The notes beneath the pieces are model-generated. The model made no database searches and was not told the origin of the DNA. It saw nothing but the letters and a program-made list of their open reading frames with translations. Positions 1-7,237 of a stretch of 34,658 nt of DNA are shown here, in pieces (the stretch's first letter is position 1; every line of letters starts with the position of its first letter). The translations under genes were made by a program, and so were the position numbers. The stretch is from Polyangiaceae bacterium (GTDB lineage: Bacteria > Myxococcota_A > Polyangia > Polyangiales > Polyangiaceae), in NCBI GenBank assembly GCA_016933275.1, contig JAFGBI010000209.1, positions 1-34,658 of the forward strand, read 5' to 3'.

Positions 1-83
1 GAGGCAGCGCTGGAAACGCGTCCTCGCCTCGCACGGACGCGTTTCCAGCGCTGCCGTTGCTGTCGGCAACCTGATCGGTGCTC
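1..83. repeat. Palindromic intergenic repeat, family 1, copy A (left end cut by window)
   Basis: Bases 3-23 and 35-55 are a perfect 21-bp inverted repeat around an 11-nt loop. A second small stem follows (GTTGC 56-60 / GCAAC 66-70), and then the element end TCGGTGCTC at 75-83. The same layout recurs at 18961-19070 and 33943-34054, where the left end GAGCACCGA (or AGCACCGA) is also present, so this copy has lost its left arm to the window edge. No coding frame explains the perfect symmetry. It is probably a non-autonomous REP/MITE-like element or a strong RNA hairpin. Confidence 0.75.
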
Positions 84-344
84 TAGGCGGCGCCGGCTAG
101 CTGGCTGAGCGAAGGTTTGCCCAACCCACGGAGCCAGGTCTGGAAGAGGAGACGAGGAACTCTGCGGCCGCCGAAGAAAGCCGTGGGAGAAGCCTACCGA
201 TGGCTCACGCCTGATGGCTGGTCTCCCCCGACCGGCGGCGGATTCCTGGCATGCTCGGCGGAAACCTCGCCCGGCCGGGATTGCTGGAGATCGCGGGGAG
301 GTTCCTGAACCGGGAATGGCCCCCGGTGGTGGAGCGTTGTAGAG
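84..344. other. Intergenic stretch upstream of the transglycosylase
   Basis: I see no recognisable coding region here on either strand. Frames that stay open have shadow-like composition and no family resemblance. The promoter of the downstream transglycosylase gene presumably lies here, but no clear -35/-10 pair can be picked out by eye. Confidence 0.4.
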
Positions 345-1025
345 TTGTCGTATTCTGTCCGCTGTAAGTACGATCCCCCCGTGCGCTTGCCAGCCCGAAC
401 CAACGTCTTTCGCCGCCTAATGGCGCTGCTCGCGGGCGGGGTCGCCCTCGCCCTCTCGCCAGCGAGCCGGGCGGACATCTACAAGACCGTGGATCAGGAC
501 GGGGTCATCTCCTTCACCAGCCGTCCCAAAGACCGATCTTCGGTGGTGGTGGCGCGCTCGGCGCGCCCGGCGCCCCGCGTCACGATGCCGAGGGACCGAT
601 CCCCGGAGCGGACGACCCGCTACGATCCCTACATCCGACAGGCCGCGGGCCTCTACCAGATCCCCGAGGATCTCATCCGCGCCGTGATCAAGGTCGAGAG
701 CGACTTCGATCCCCGTGCCGTATCTCCAAAGGACGCGCGCGGACTGATGCAGCTGATCCCCGCCACCGCCCGGCGAATGCTGGTCAGCGATCCCTTCGAT
801 CCACGACAGAACATCTTCGGAGGAACCCGCTACCTTCGCGTGCTCGCGAATCTCTTCAACGGCGATCTCGAGCTAACCATCGCCGCGTACAACTCCGGCG
901 AAGGAGCCGTCATCCGGTATGGCGGAATCCCGCCGTATGCGGAGACGCAAGACTACGTCGTCCGAGTCCTCGCGCACTACCGTGCCTACCGGGCAGCCTC
1001 CACCGCTGGCGCCGCTCGTCGCTGA
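345..1025 (+). CDS. Secreted lytic transglycosylase (DUF4124 + SLT domain)
   Basis: Predicted to cleave the beta-1,4 MurNAc-GlcNAc bond of peptidoglycan in the periplasm. A hydrophobic signal segment (about residues 25-43, ending ASRA) is followed by a short DUF4124-like motif (DIYKTVDQDGVISFTSRP, 44-61). An SLT/goose-lysozyme-type domain spans about 95-220. The catalytic Glu is E118 in KVES, and the family motifs GLMQLIPATA (133-142) and AAYNSGEGAV (180-189) are intact. The 226-residue length suits a small single-domain member. The start is uncertain: TTG 345 has a GGTGGAG stretch about 10 nt upstream, while GTG 381 (MRLPARTN...) would give a more typical signal peptide, and ATG 420 would lack the basic n-region. 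The gene stands alone; an IS remnant lies just downstream. Function is well supported, the exact start is not. Confidence 0.9.
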   Translation: MSYSVRCKYDPPVRLPARTNVFRRLMALLAGGVALALSPASRADIYKTVDQDGVISFTSRPKDRSSVVVARSARPAPRVTMPRDRSPERTTRYDPYIRQAAGLYQIPEDLIRAVIKVESDFDPRAVSPKDARGLMQLIPATARRMLVSDPFDPRQNIFGGTRYLRVLANLFNGDLELTIAAYNSGEGAVIRYGGIPPYAETQDYVVRVLAHYRAYRAASTAGAARR

Positions 1026-1151
1026 CCGTCCACTGGCACGCCTTCGCCCCGTCCAGCTGGCCCTCGAGGATGACGGGCCGAGATCGCAGCCGCTCGTGGG
1101 CCTCCAGGACGACCAACACGGGGCCCGGCAAGCTTTGTCCCACTGTGCGCT

Positions 1152-1505
1152 GTGCGCTCAGGCGAAGTGGGGGCGAGCGAGGCATCGCGCCGCGGCTGGA
1201 TCGACCTTTGGCTAGAGCGCGCCTTCCCCGGCCACGAGAAGGACGACGTCTTCGTCCGCACCGATCCGAAGATGTCGGCGCGGGACATCATCGAAACCTA
1301 CTCCTACCGCTGGTCTTTGGAGGTCACCTTCCACGAAACCAAGGGCAAGCTCGGTCTCGAGGACCCGCAGAATAGAACCGAGCACGCGGTCGAACGCACC
1401 GCACCCATGGCGCTCTCTGCTTGCAGCCTCGTCGTGCTCCGATACGCGCGCGTCGGACGGTGTCCGACGCCCTTGAGATGGCCCCGAAAACCGCCCCATT
1501 CGAGT
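1152..1505 (+). pseudogene. IS4-superfamily transposase C-terminal remnant
   Basis: The frame encodes WIDLWLERAFPGHEKDD followed by FVRTDPKMSARDIIETYSYR and RWSLEVTFHETKGKLGLED, then AVERTAPMALSACSLVVL. It contains an exact Y-x2-R-x3-E-x6-K (YREK) signature, which carries the third catalytic acidic residue of IS4/IS701-type DDE transposases. The N-terminal two-thirds with the first two catalytic aspartates is absent, and likeness to the family fades at about 1500, where the convergent kinase gene ends. I see no terminal inverted repeats or target duplication. It is a dead relic, probably of an insertion between the transglycosylase and kinase genes. Family assignment to IS4 superfamily is firm from the signature; the exact subgroup is a guess. 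Confidence 0.8.
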
Positions 1506-3260
1506 CTAGAGGTCGCGGCCGTTGGTGCCGCTGACGCGCGGCTCTCTCGCCTCGGCGGGTGAACCGCCGTGGTCCGCGGCAGCCGAACCATTGCCCTGAA
1601 GCTCCCGCATCAGATCGCGACACTCGGGTTTGCCGCGCAGGTGGTTCACGAGCAGCGTAGATGCCTCGTGGAATTGCTCCTCGTACTTGACGCCCTCACG
1701 GGTCCGCGCGCTGACCTTCTCGCGACCCGACGCCAGGTCTTCTTCCAAAGCCTCCGCGTATCGGGCGAGCTGCGCGCGCAGCTCCTCGATCTGGCGCCGG
1801 AGGTCACGCGCAGTGGCCTCGCGCCCGAGCCGCCGAGCCTCCCGTGTCTGTAGCCACTCGCGCTTCGCCTCGACGAGCGCCCTGGCGGCACCGGCTTGCT
1901 CGAAGATCGCCCGACTGCCCTGGCCACGCTGTTCGGCTTGGTCCGCCTTCGTCACCCCCTCGACCATGGCCTGCTGAGCGCGCTTGTAGTCGCGACGCGC
2001 GGCCTCCTCCTCCTCGCCGTATGCGGCCGCGTCGCGCAGTGCGCGCGACTCCTCGTGGGCAAGCTCTTCGACCTTTCGCCCAATCTCGGCACGCAGCGCA
2101 CGGCCCCGCCGCTCGAGCGCCTCGAGCTTCCGAGTGTGGCTCGCCACCTCTCCCTCGAGCGAGTTCGCCTTGGCGGCAAGCTCCCACGTCGAGGCCACGG
2201 CGGCGGTGACCTCCGGCGGCGCGTTCCCAGAGGGGTAGGCGCGCGAAACCATGCGTGCGAACGCGCCGGCGCGGTTTGGCCATTCCGGAACCCCGGGCGC
2301 GTGGGGCGGTGGTGGCGGTGGCAAGGCGGGAGGAGGAGCCGCCTCCCCGTCCTTTTCCCAGGAGACGCTGGGGAGCGAACGCTGGAACGCCTTCAGCTCC
2401 TCGAGCAGGTGGTGGCCGTCACGATACCGACGACGGATGTCCTTCTCCAGGAGCTTCAGAATGATGCGTTCAGCAACCGGATCACAGTCCTTCCGCAGCG
2501 TGGTGGGCCGCGGCGCGGGCGCGGTCCGCTGCATCTCGAGCAGGGTGTCGCGATCGTTCGATCGGAAGGGCAATTGGCCCGTCAACATCTCGAAGAACAG
2601 CACGCCTAGTGCATAAAGATCCGACTGCGGTCCGGCCTGCTCACCCCGTGCCTGCTCGGGAGACATGTACTCCGGCGTCCCGAACACCGCGCCCTTGGGC
2701 GCCAGCCGGGGATCGTGTGCCAACGCCGCGAGCCCGAAGTCCAGGATCTTGACGAAATCCTTCCGCCCGCCGCGAATGGTGAGCAGGATGTTGTCGCTCT
2801 TGAGATCACGATGCACGACCCCGAGGTCGTGGGCGCGAGCGAGCGCGGCCCCCATCTGCTCGAGAATGTCGACCGCTCGGTGGATGGGCATCTGACCGCG
2901 CGCCACTTCGGCCGAGAGCGCCGTGCCCACGAGGTACTCCATCACCAGATAGAGTTCGCCCTCGTCCGTCTCTCCGATATCGTGGATGTCGATGATGTGC
3001 GCATGGTCGACCCGGTTTGCTGCGCGAGCCTCGCGCAGCATCCATGCCCTGAGGTGGGTTTCGCCCCGGAGATCGGGACGGATGAGCTTCACCGCCACCA
3101 CCCGATCGATGAGGACGTGCCGCGCGCGGTACACGATCCCCATCCCGCCTTCACCGACTCGCGCCTCGAGGCGGTAGCGGCCTGCGATCACCTTGCCGAG
3201 GGTCGGGTCTTCGCCTCGTCTCTTGCTCGTGGCGCGCGGCGGCTGAGCTGGCTGCGGCAT
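1506..3260 (-). CDS. Cytosolic Ser/Thr protein kinase with coiled-coil tail
   Basis: A PknB-type Hanks kinase that should phosphorylate Ser/Thr on protein targets. The kinase domain (about 29-290) is complete: Gly loop GEGGMG (36-41), VAVK with K58, alphaC Glu E77, HRDLKSDN (150-157), DFG with D174, and GTPEYMSPEQ (195-203). A Pro-rich linker (about 308-330) leads to an Ala/Glu/Arg-rich region (about 355-535) with heptad-like spacing, read as a long coiled coil. No transmembrane segment or PASTA repeats are visible, so it is probably cytosolic and may oligomerise or bind a partner through the tail. ATG 3260 has no obvious ribosome binding site but gives a natural N-terminus. It is convergent with the IS remnant, which abuts its 3' end. 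Such soluble kinases are abundant in myxobacteria; the substrate is unknown. Confidence 0.93.
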   Translation of the reverse strand: MPQPAQPPRATSKRRGEDPTLGKVIAGRYRLEARVGEGGMGIVYRARHVLIDRVVAVKLIRPDLRGETHLRAWMLREARAANRVDHAHIIDIHDIGETDEGELYLVMEYLVGTALSAEVARGQMPIHRAVDILEQMGAALARAHDLGVVHRDLKSDNILLTIRGGRKDFVKILDFGLAALAHDPRLAPKGAVFGTPEYMSPEQARGEQAGPQSDLYALGVLFFEMLTGQLPFRSNDRDTLLEMQRTAPAPRPTTLRKDCDPVAERIILKLLEKDIRRRYRDGHHLLEELKAFQRSLPSVSWEKDGEAAPPPALPPPPPPHAPGVPEWPNRAGAFARMVSRAYPSGNAPPEVTAAVASTWELAAKANSLEGEVASHTRKLEALERRGRALRAEIGRKVEELAHEESRALRDAAAYGEEEEAARRDYKRAQQAMVEGVTKADQAEQRGQGSRAIFEQAGAARALVEAKREWLQTREARRLGREATARDLRRQIEELRAQLARYAEALEEDLASGREKVSARTREGVKYEEQFHEASTLLVNHLRGKPECRDLMRELQGNGSAAADHGGSPAEAREPRVSGTNGRDL

Positions 3261-3356
3261 ACGATGTCAGTCAACTGGTTGGCGGCGGCGCTCGCCGCGA
3301 GGCTCGAGAAAGGTCGCACAGGGAACGGACCGTGCCAAGGAGCGAATCCGGTTCAC

Positions 3357-4052
3357 TCAGAAGGAGGCAGACACGACGGGGACATGGAGCTCGGTCTCCT
3401 GTTTGACCCCATACTCGTACAGCTCCCGACGAGAGAACACCTCTCGCACCTCGACCATCGGCACCGAAAGGACCAGGCCGCGAGGGGCCAGACCGAGGAG
3501 TGCGGGTGGACGCCACAGGGGGACGGGACGGGAGGCGCGTGCCATCCGCCTGGTGCGGGTGGGGCGGAATGAGTTCCGGGTCTCCTCGGCCGGACCGGGT
3601 ACTGGCTCGACGGGTGCCTCGTCCACCGTGTCGGACGGTTGGGGAGGTTCGGCCACGGGCTCGTCCGCCGGGGGGGTATCCTGGGTGAACTCGACGGGTG
3701 GCTCGTAGGCGGTGCGGCTCAGGACCGCGATCGTGGTTGGAATCGCCAGAGCCATGCCGCCCGCCAGGAGATAGAGCGAGAGCTTGGCGGAGGACTGCTG
3801 TTCGGCGTAGTAGCCGCCGACCCCGCCTCCCGCTGCTCCGGCGACGCCGCCGACGATGTAGGCCCAAGCGGGTTTTACCCCGATCAGGGCCTCCGAGAGC
3901 ATCACCACCTCAGCTCCGAGTAGTGCACCGCCGGTGATTCCTTTCCCGGTTGGAGATACTCGGTAGTCCTCCTGCGCGTAGGCTTGCGCGGAATGGAGAC
4001 AGGTCAAAACGGCGGCCATTGAGCCGACGACCACCCAACGTTTGGCGTACAT
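3357..4052 (-). CDS. Secreted or envelope protein of unknown function, membrane-associated
   Basis: I do not recognise a family. Starting at ATG 4052, which is preceded by a strong GGGAGGG ribosome site, the 231-residue product opens with a signal peptide (MYAKRWVVVGSMAAVLTCLHSAQAYAQ, cleavage after AQA or AYAQ in two steps of reading). It has two hydrophobic stretches: a Gly/Ala-rich segment (about 57-79) and ALAIPTTIAVL (about 98-112). An acidic Pro/Glu/Asp-rich linker (about 116-150) follows, then a basic RPTRTRRMARASR patch and a C-terminal segment. Open frame continues upstream of 4052 but lacks a ribosome site and has poorer composition. The protein is likely anchored in the inner membrane. 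Separated by 96 bp from the downstream kinase gene on the same strand, it could be co-transcribed with it. Confidence 0.75.
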   Translation of the reverse strand: MYAKRWVVVGSMAAVLTCLHSAQAYAQEDYRVSPTGKGITGGALLGAEVVMLSEALIGVKPAWAYIVGGVAGAAGGGVGGYYAEQQSSAKLSLYLLAGGMALAIPTTIAVLSRTAYEPPVEFTQDTPPADEPVAEPPQPSDTVDEAPVEPVPGPAEETRNSFRPTRTRRMARASRPVPLWRPPALLGLAPRGLVLSVPMVEVREVFSRRELYEYGVKQETELHVPVVSASF

Positions 4053-4321
4053 GTTCCCTCCCACCCTCGGTGCGAGCGATGATGCGAGTCTCAGCATAGC
4101 ATCCGCATCGATCCTCGAAAGGGGCCGACTGTTCGTGGGATCACGAGCCAAGACCAGCGACCTGGATCGGCCCTGGAGCCGTTCCGGCGAAACGGCGCGA
4201 CGAACCGAGTCGGAGGGAACCGCGATCGCTTCGACCACGAGAGCCGAGCTTGGTCCGGCTCCCCTCCCGGCAGTTGCGTCGAACGTCCCGGGGTGTTACC
4301 GCCCGAGCACGGAGTACCCCA

Positions 4322-4570
4322 ATGGCGGTCGGTCCCACCCAGATCCTCATCATCATTCTGGTCGTGGTCGTCCTCTTCGGGGCGTCACGGATCCCCCTGC
4401 TCGGGAAGAACCTCGGAGCTGGGCTCCGAAACTTCAAGGACGGCTTGACAGGCGGCGACTCGGACGACGCTGAGGACGCCCTCTCCAACGAGCCGCGTCC
4501 CAAGCAGGTCGCAGCGAAGAAGCCACCCAAAAAGAAGAAGCGGAAGCGCGCCGCCACGGGCGAAGACTGA
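4322..4570 (+). CDS. tatA: Sec-independent translocase subunit TatA/E
   Basis: Component of the twin-arginine system that forms the pore-like assembly for export of folded proteins. The 82-residue product has one N-terminal transmembrane helix (ILIIILVVVVLFGASRIP, about 8-25), the conserved FG just before the amphipathic helix (LLGKNLGAGLRNFKDGL), an acidic DSDDAED segment and a very basic tail (KKPPKKKKRKR). This is the standard TatA/TatE layout and length. ATG 4322 is supported by GGAG about 8 nt upstream and by homologous N-termini. tatB and tatC are not adjacent, as is common in Myxococcota. A UUCG-loop hairpin lies 34 bp downstream. TatE is the only real alternative name. Confidence 0.93.
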   Translation: MAVGPTQILIIILVVVVLFGASRIPLLGKNLGAGLRNFKDGLTGGDSDDAEDALSNEPRPKQVAAKKPPKKKKRKRAATGED

Positions 4571-4604
4571 GCGATTGGATCCGCTGCACCCCGAGGGGAC
4601 GGGA

Positions 4605-4618
4605 CGGCCTTCGGGCCG
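4605..4618 (+). terminator. Hairpin with UUCG tetraloop after tatA
   Basis: CGGCC (4605-4609) pairs with GGCCG (4614-4618) around a TTCG loop, a very stable C(UUCG)G tetraloop. No T-tract follows, so this is a possible terminator or RNA 3'-end stabiliser rather than a classical intrinsic terminator. Confidence 0.4.
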
Positions 4619-4767
4619 CTCGGTGGTCGCTATCCCCGAGGGAGGGATCGCCAGCGCCGCCGAGAGCAACGGGGCCAAGCCGCAGTATGCCAAAAAACCC
4701 AATGATTACGGGGGACAGCAGCTGGCGACTGGCGCCCATTGGGGACTCGAGGCATGCACCGCCGACC

Positions 4768-5991
4768 ATGACGACCCGGCAACGGTACGAAGCGCTCAAG
4801 GCGAAGGGACTGAAACTCGACCTGACCCGGGGCCAGCCAGGCGACGACAACTTCGACCTCTCGAACCCCATGCTCACGATCGTCGACGAGAGGACCCTCG
4901 TCACCCCGAGCAAGGTAGCACTGCGCAACTACCCCGGCGGGGTCGCCGGCCTCGCCGAGGCACGAGAGCTCTTCGCTCCCGTGCTGGGGCTCACGGCCAG
5001 CGAGACCATCGTGGGCAACAACTCGAGCCTCGCGTTGCTCAGCAACTCACTCATGTGGGCGATGCTCGTCGGAGTCGTGGGAAGCCCGGAACCATGGTGC
5101 AGGACGCCGACCAAGTTCCTGGTCACCGTGCCCGGCTACGATCGGCATTTCACCATGCTCGAGCAGCTCGGCATCGAGATGATCCCCATTCGCATGACCG
5201 GCGAGGGTCCCGACATGGACGCGGTCGAGCGTACCGTTGCGAACGATCCTTCCGTGCGTGGCATGGTCTTCGTCCCCACCTACAGCAATCCCACCGGCGA
5301 GACGGTGTCGGACAACGTCGTGCGGCGCCTCGCGGCCATGCCGACGGCAGCCCCCGATTTCACGATCTTCGCCGACGACGCCTACGTCGTGCACCACCTT
5401 GGTGACGAGCCGCCTCGTCCGCTGAACCTCGTGCGCACCTGTGCAGAGGTCGGCAACCCCAACCGAACCTACCTCTACGCCTCGACGTCGAAGATCACCT
5501 TCGCGGGTGCCGGGCTCGGATTCCTGGGTTCGAGCACGACCAACATCGCGTACCTCACCAACCTCATGGGGACGCAAACCATCTGCCCGAACAAGATCGA
5601 GCAGTACCGACACGTCCTCTTCCTTGGCGGGTACGCAGGCGGGATCCCAGGCATCATGAAGGAGCACGCGCGCATCCTGCGGCCCAAGTTCGAGGCGGTC
5701 GACGAGATCCTCGGGCGCGAACTCGGTGGGTCGGGCTTGGCCACCTGGACGCGACCGCAGGGGGGGTACTTCAGCAGCCTCGACACCACGCGCCCGGTGG
5801 CCAACCGCGTCGTCATGCTAGCCAAGGAGGCGGGCGTGGCGCTCACCCCCGCGGGAGCGACGTATCCCGGCAACCGGGACCCGAACAACTCCAACATTCG
5901 CCTCGCCCCGACCCGCCCGCCGCTCGCCGAGGTGCGCCTGGCGATGGAAGTCGTCGCGGTCTGCATCAAGCTGGCGTCGGAATCCAACTGA
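4768..5991 (+). CDS. PLP-dependent aspartate-type aminotransferase (PF12897-like)
   Basis: Fold-type I aminotransferase resembling the Corynebacterium-type aspartate aminotransferase group, predicted to exchange an amino group between aspartate or a related amino acid and 2-oxoglutarate. Seen: the family N-terminus (YEALKAKGLKLDLTRGQP), NYPGG (54-58), the cofactor-facing TYSNPTG (171-177), FADDAY (201-206) and the Schiff-base lysine K242 in YASTSKITF. C-terminal arginine-rich segments (SNIRLAPTRPP) fit substrate carboxylate binding. Length 407 is close to the family's. ATG 4768 matches where homologs begin; an in-frame ATG at 4687 would add 27 residues with weaker codon bias. Neither start has a clear ribosome site. 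The 3' end overlaps the convergent membrane-protein gene by 26 bp. Substrate is inferred only. Confidence 0.88.
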   Translation: MTTRQRYEALKAKGLKLDLTRGQPGDDNFDLSNPMLTIVDERTLVTPSKVALRNYPGGVAGLAEARELFAPVLGLTASETIVGNNSSLALLSNSLMWAMLVGVVGSPEPWCRTPTKFLVTVPGYDRHFTMLEQLGIEMIPIRMTGEGPDMDAVERTVANDPSVRGMVFVPTYSNPTGETVSDNVVRRLAAMPTAAPDFTIFADDAYVVHHLGDEPPRPLNLVRTCAEVGNPNRTYLYASTSKITFAGAGLGFLGSSTTNIAYLTNLMGTQTICPNKIEQYRHVLFLGGYAGGIPGIMKEHARILRPKFEAVDEILGRELGGSGLATWTRPQGGYFSSLDTTRPVANRVVMLAKEAGVALTPAGATYPGNRDPNNSNIRLAPTRPPLAEVRLAMEVVAVCIKLASESN

Positions 5992-7237
5992 CAGGCGCCC
6001 CATCGACGACGCGCTCACCCGCGGCGACGGATAGAGGTGGCTCCGGCGGGGCCGTCGCCCCCCGTCCGTCCTCGCGCGCCGGCTCCCCCGGCTCGTCGGA
6101 GACTGGCGGCAACCCGGGGTCGTGCTCTGGCGACGGCGCATCACCCACTTCCTCGTGGACGGTTGGCGCAGCAGAAATGGTGGCCTCCGCCGCGTCCGTC
6201 ACCGCGCGGGGAAGGCTCGTCGCTTCCTGCGGCGTGCGCTCCCCGCGACGGGTCGCGAACGACTCGAGCAGCGCGACCAGCGCGGCGAGCGTGAGCATGA
6301 CGGAGCAGGCTGGGATGTCAGCGTTTCCGATCGCGAGGCACGCCAGAGCCAAGGCCGTCGCCGCGGCCGCCGACCGACCAGGAACGAGCAGGGCCGCGGT
6401 CACCAACACGAAGCGCGACACCTCGACGGCGTGGAGCACCGCCAAGGGGACGAGGGGCCGCGGATGCCGCGTGAGCTCCCCGAAGGCACGAGCGACGAAG
6501 ACCTCGAGCGAGGCGGCGTCGACGAGGGTCCCGCGCGCCCCGACGGTAGTCACGATCCCGGCGACCAACGCGACCGCCACCGCGCCCACCGCCATGGTCT
6601 TGGGACGACGCCCTCCAACCCATAACCCCAACACGAGGACGGCAAGCAGTTCGAGCACGAACGAAACCGTGGCGATCGCCTGCGCGCCGAGGAACCAACC
6701 GGCGAGCGCCCGCTCGCTGGCACGGATGGCCAGCACTCGCGCAATGGCTTCGACGAAGGCAGATAGACCAGCGATCGCCAGCACGAACCCGGCGGCACGC
6801 GAACGGGGCATCGCGATCGCACGGGGCGCCGCGGCCACCGCCATGAGTCCACTGAGGGTGCCCGTCCAGAGCAGCCAGCGCGGCGTGATCGTGGACAGAA
6901 TAGCGGAAATGGACATGACGATGATGGCCGAGCTCACCGGGAAGGCGGCCACCCGAACCAAGGGCGGGAGCTCTGCGGTGACGAGCGCGCCGAGCGCGAG
7001 CCACACCAGGAGGGCCGCCGCCAGCACGACGAAGTGAGCGCTCGTGACGGCCGCGAGCAGGCGGCTGGTCGTGATCCACCCCTCGATCCCCGCCGCCGTC
7101 CCGGGCAACGCGGGGGCGACCGCACGGCTCAGCAGCGCCGAGACCACGGCGATCAAGGCGACGGCTCGCATCGCGGCGCCCGGGACGACATGCAGCGCGA
7201 AGAGCCCCGGCGGCGTGGTTCCCATGGCCTGGCTCAC
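5966..7237 (-). CDS. Polytopic membrane protein of unknown function
   Basis: No family recognised. The 423-residue product has about eight to ten hydrophobic segments between residues 20 and 325 (for example the stretches near 57-85, 92-112, 118-140, 183-206, 213-232, 265-285 and 289-325). A hydrophilic Pro/Glu/Asp-rich tail of about 95 residues follows. Its ATG at 7237 overlaps the last bases of the upstream TonB-like gene by 4 bp, so the two are very likely translationally coupled and functionally linked. The 3' end overlaps the convergent aminotransferase gene. The tail is probably cytosolic or periplasmic and disordered. Real as a gene from length, codon bias and coupling; the role is unknown. 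Confidence 0.8.
   Translation of the reverse strand: MSQAMGTTPPGLFALHVVPGAAMRAVALIAVVSALLSRAVAPALPGTAAGIEGWITTSRLLAAVTSAHFVVLAAALLVWLALGALVTAELPPLVRVAAFPVSSAIIVMSISAILSTITPRWLLWTGTLSGLMAVAAAPRAIAMPRSRAAGFVLAIAGLSAFVEAIARVLAIRASERALAGWFLGAQAIATVSFVLELLAVLVLGLWVGGRRPKTMAVGAVAVALVAGIVTTVGARGTLVDAASLEVFVARAFGELTRHPRPLVPLAVLHAVEVSRFVLVTAALLVPGRSAAAATALALACLAIGNADIPACSVMLTLAALVALLESFATRRGERTPQEATSLPRAVTDAAEATISAAPTVHEEVGDAPSPEHDPGLPPVSDEPGEPAREDGRGATAPPEPPLSVAAGERVVDGAPVSWIPTPA

Noticed and set aside
910..1185. Minus-strand frame with protein-like VLVVLEAHERLRSRPVILEG
   Set aside because: Overlaps the transglycosylase C-terminus antisense. I could not tie it to any family, and it is short.
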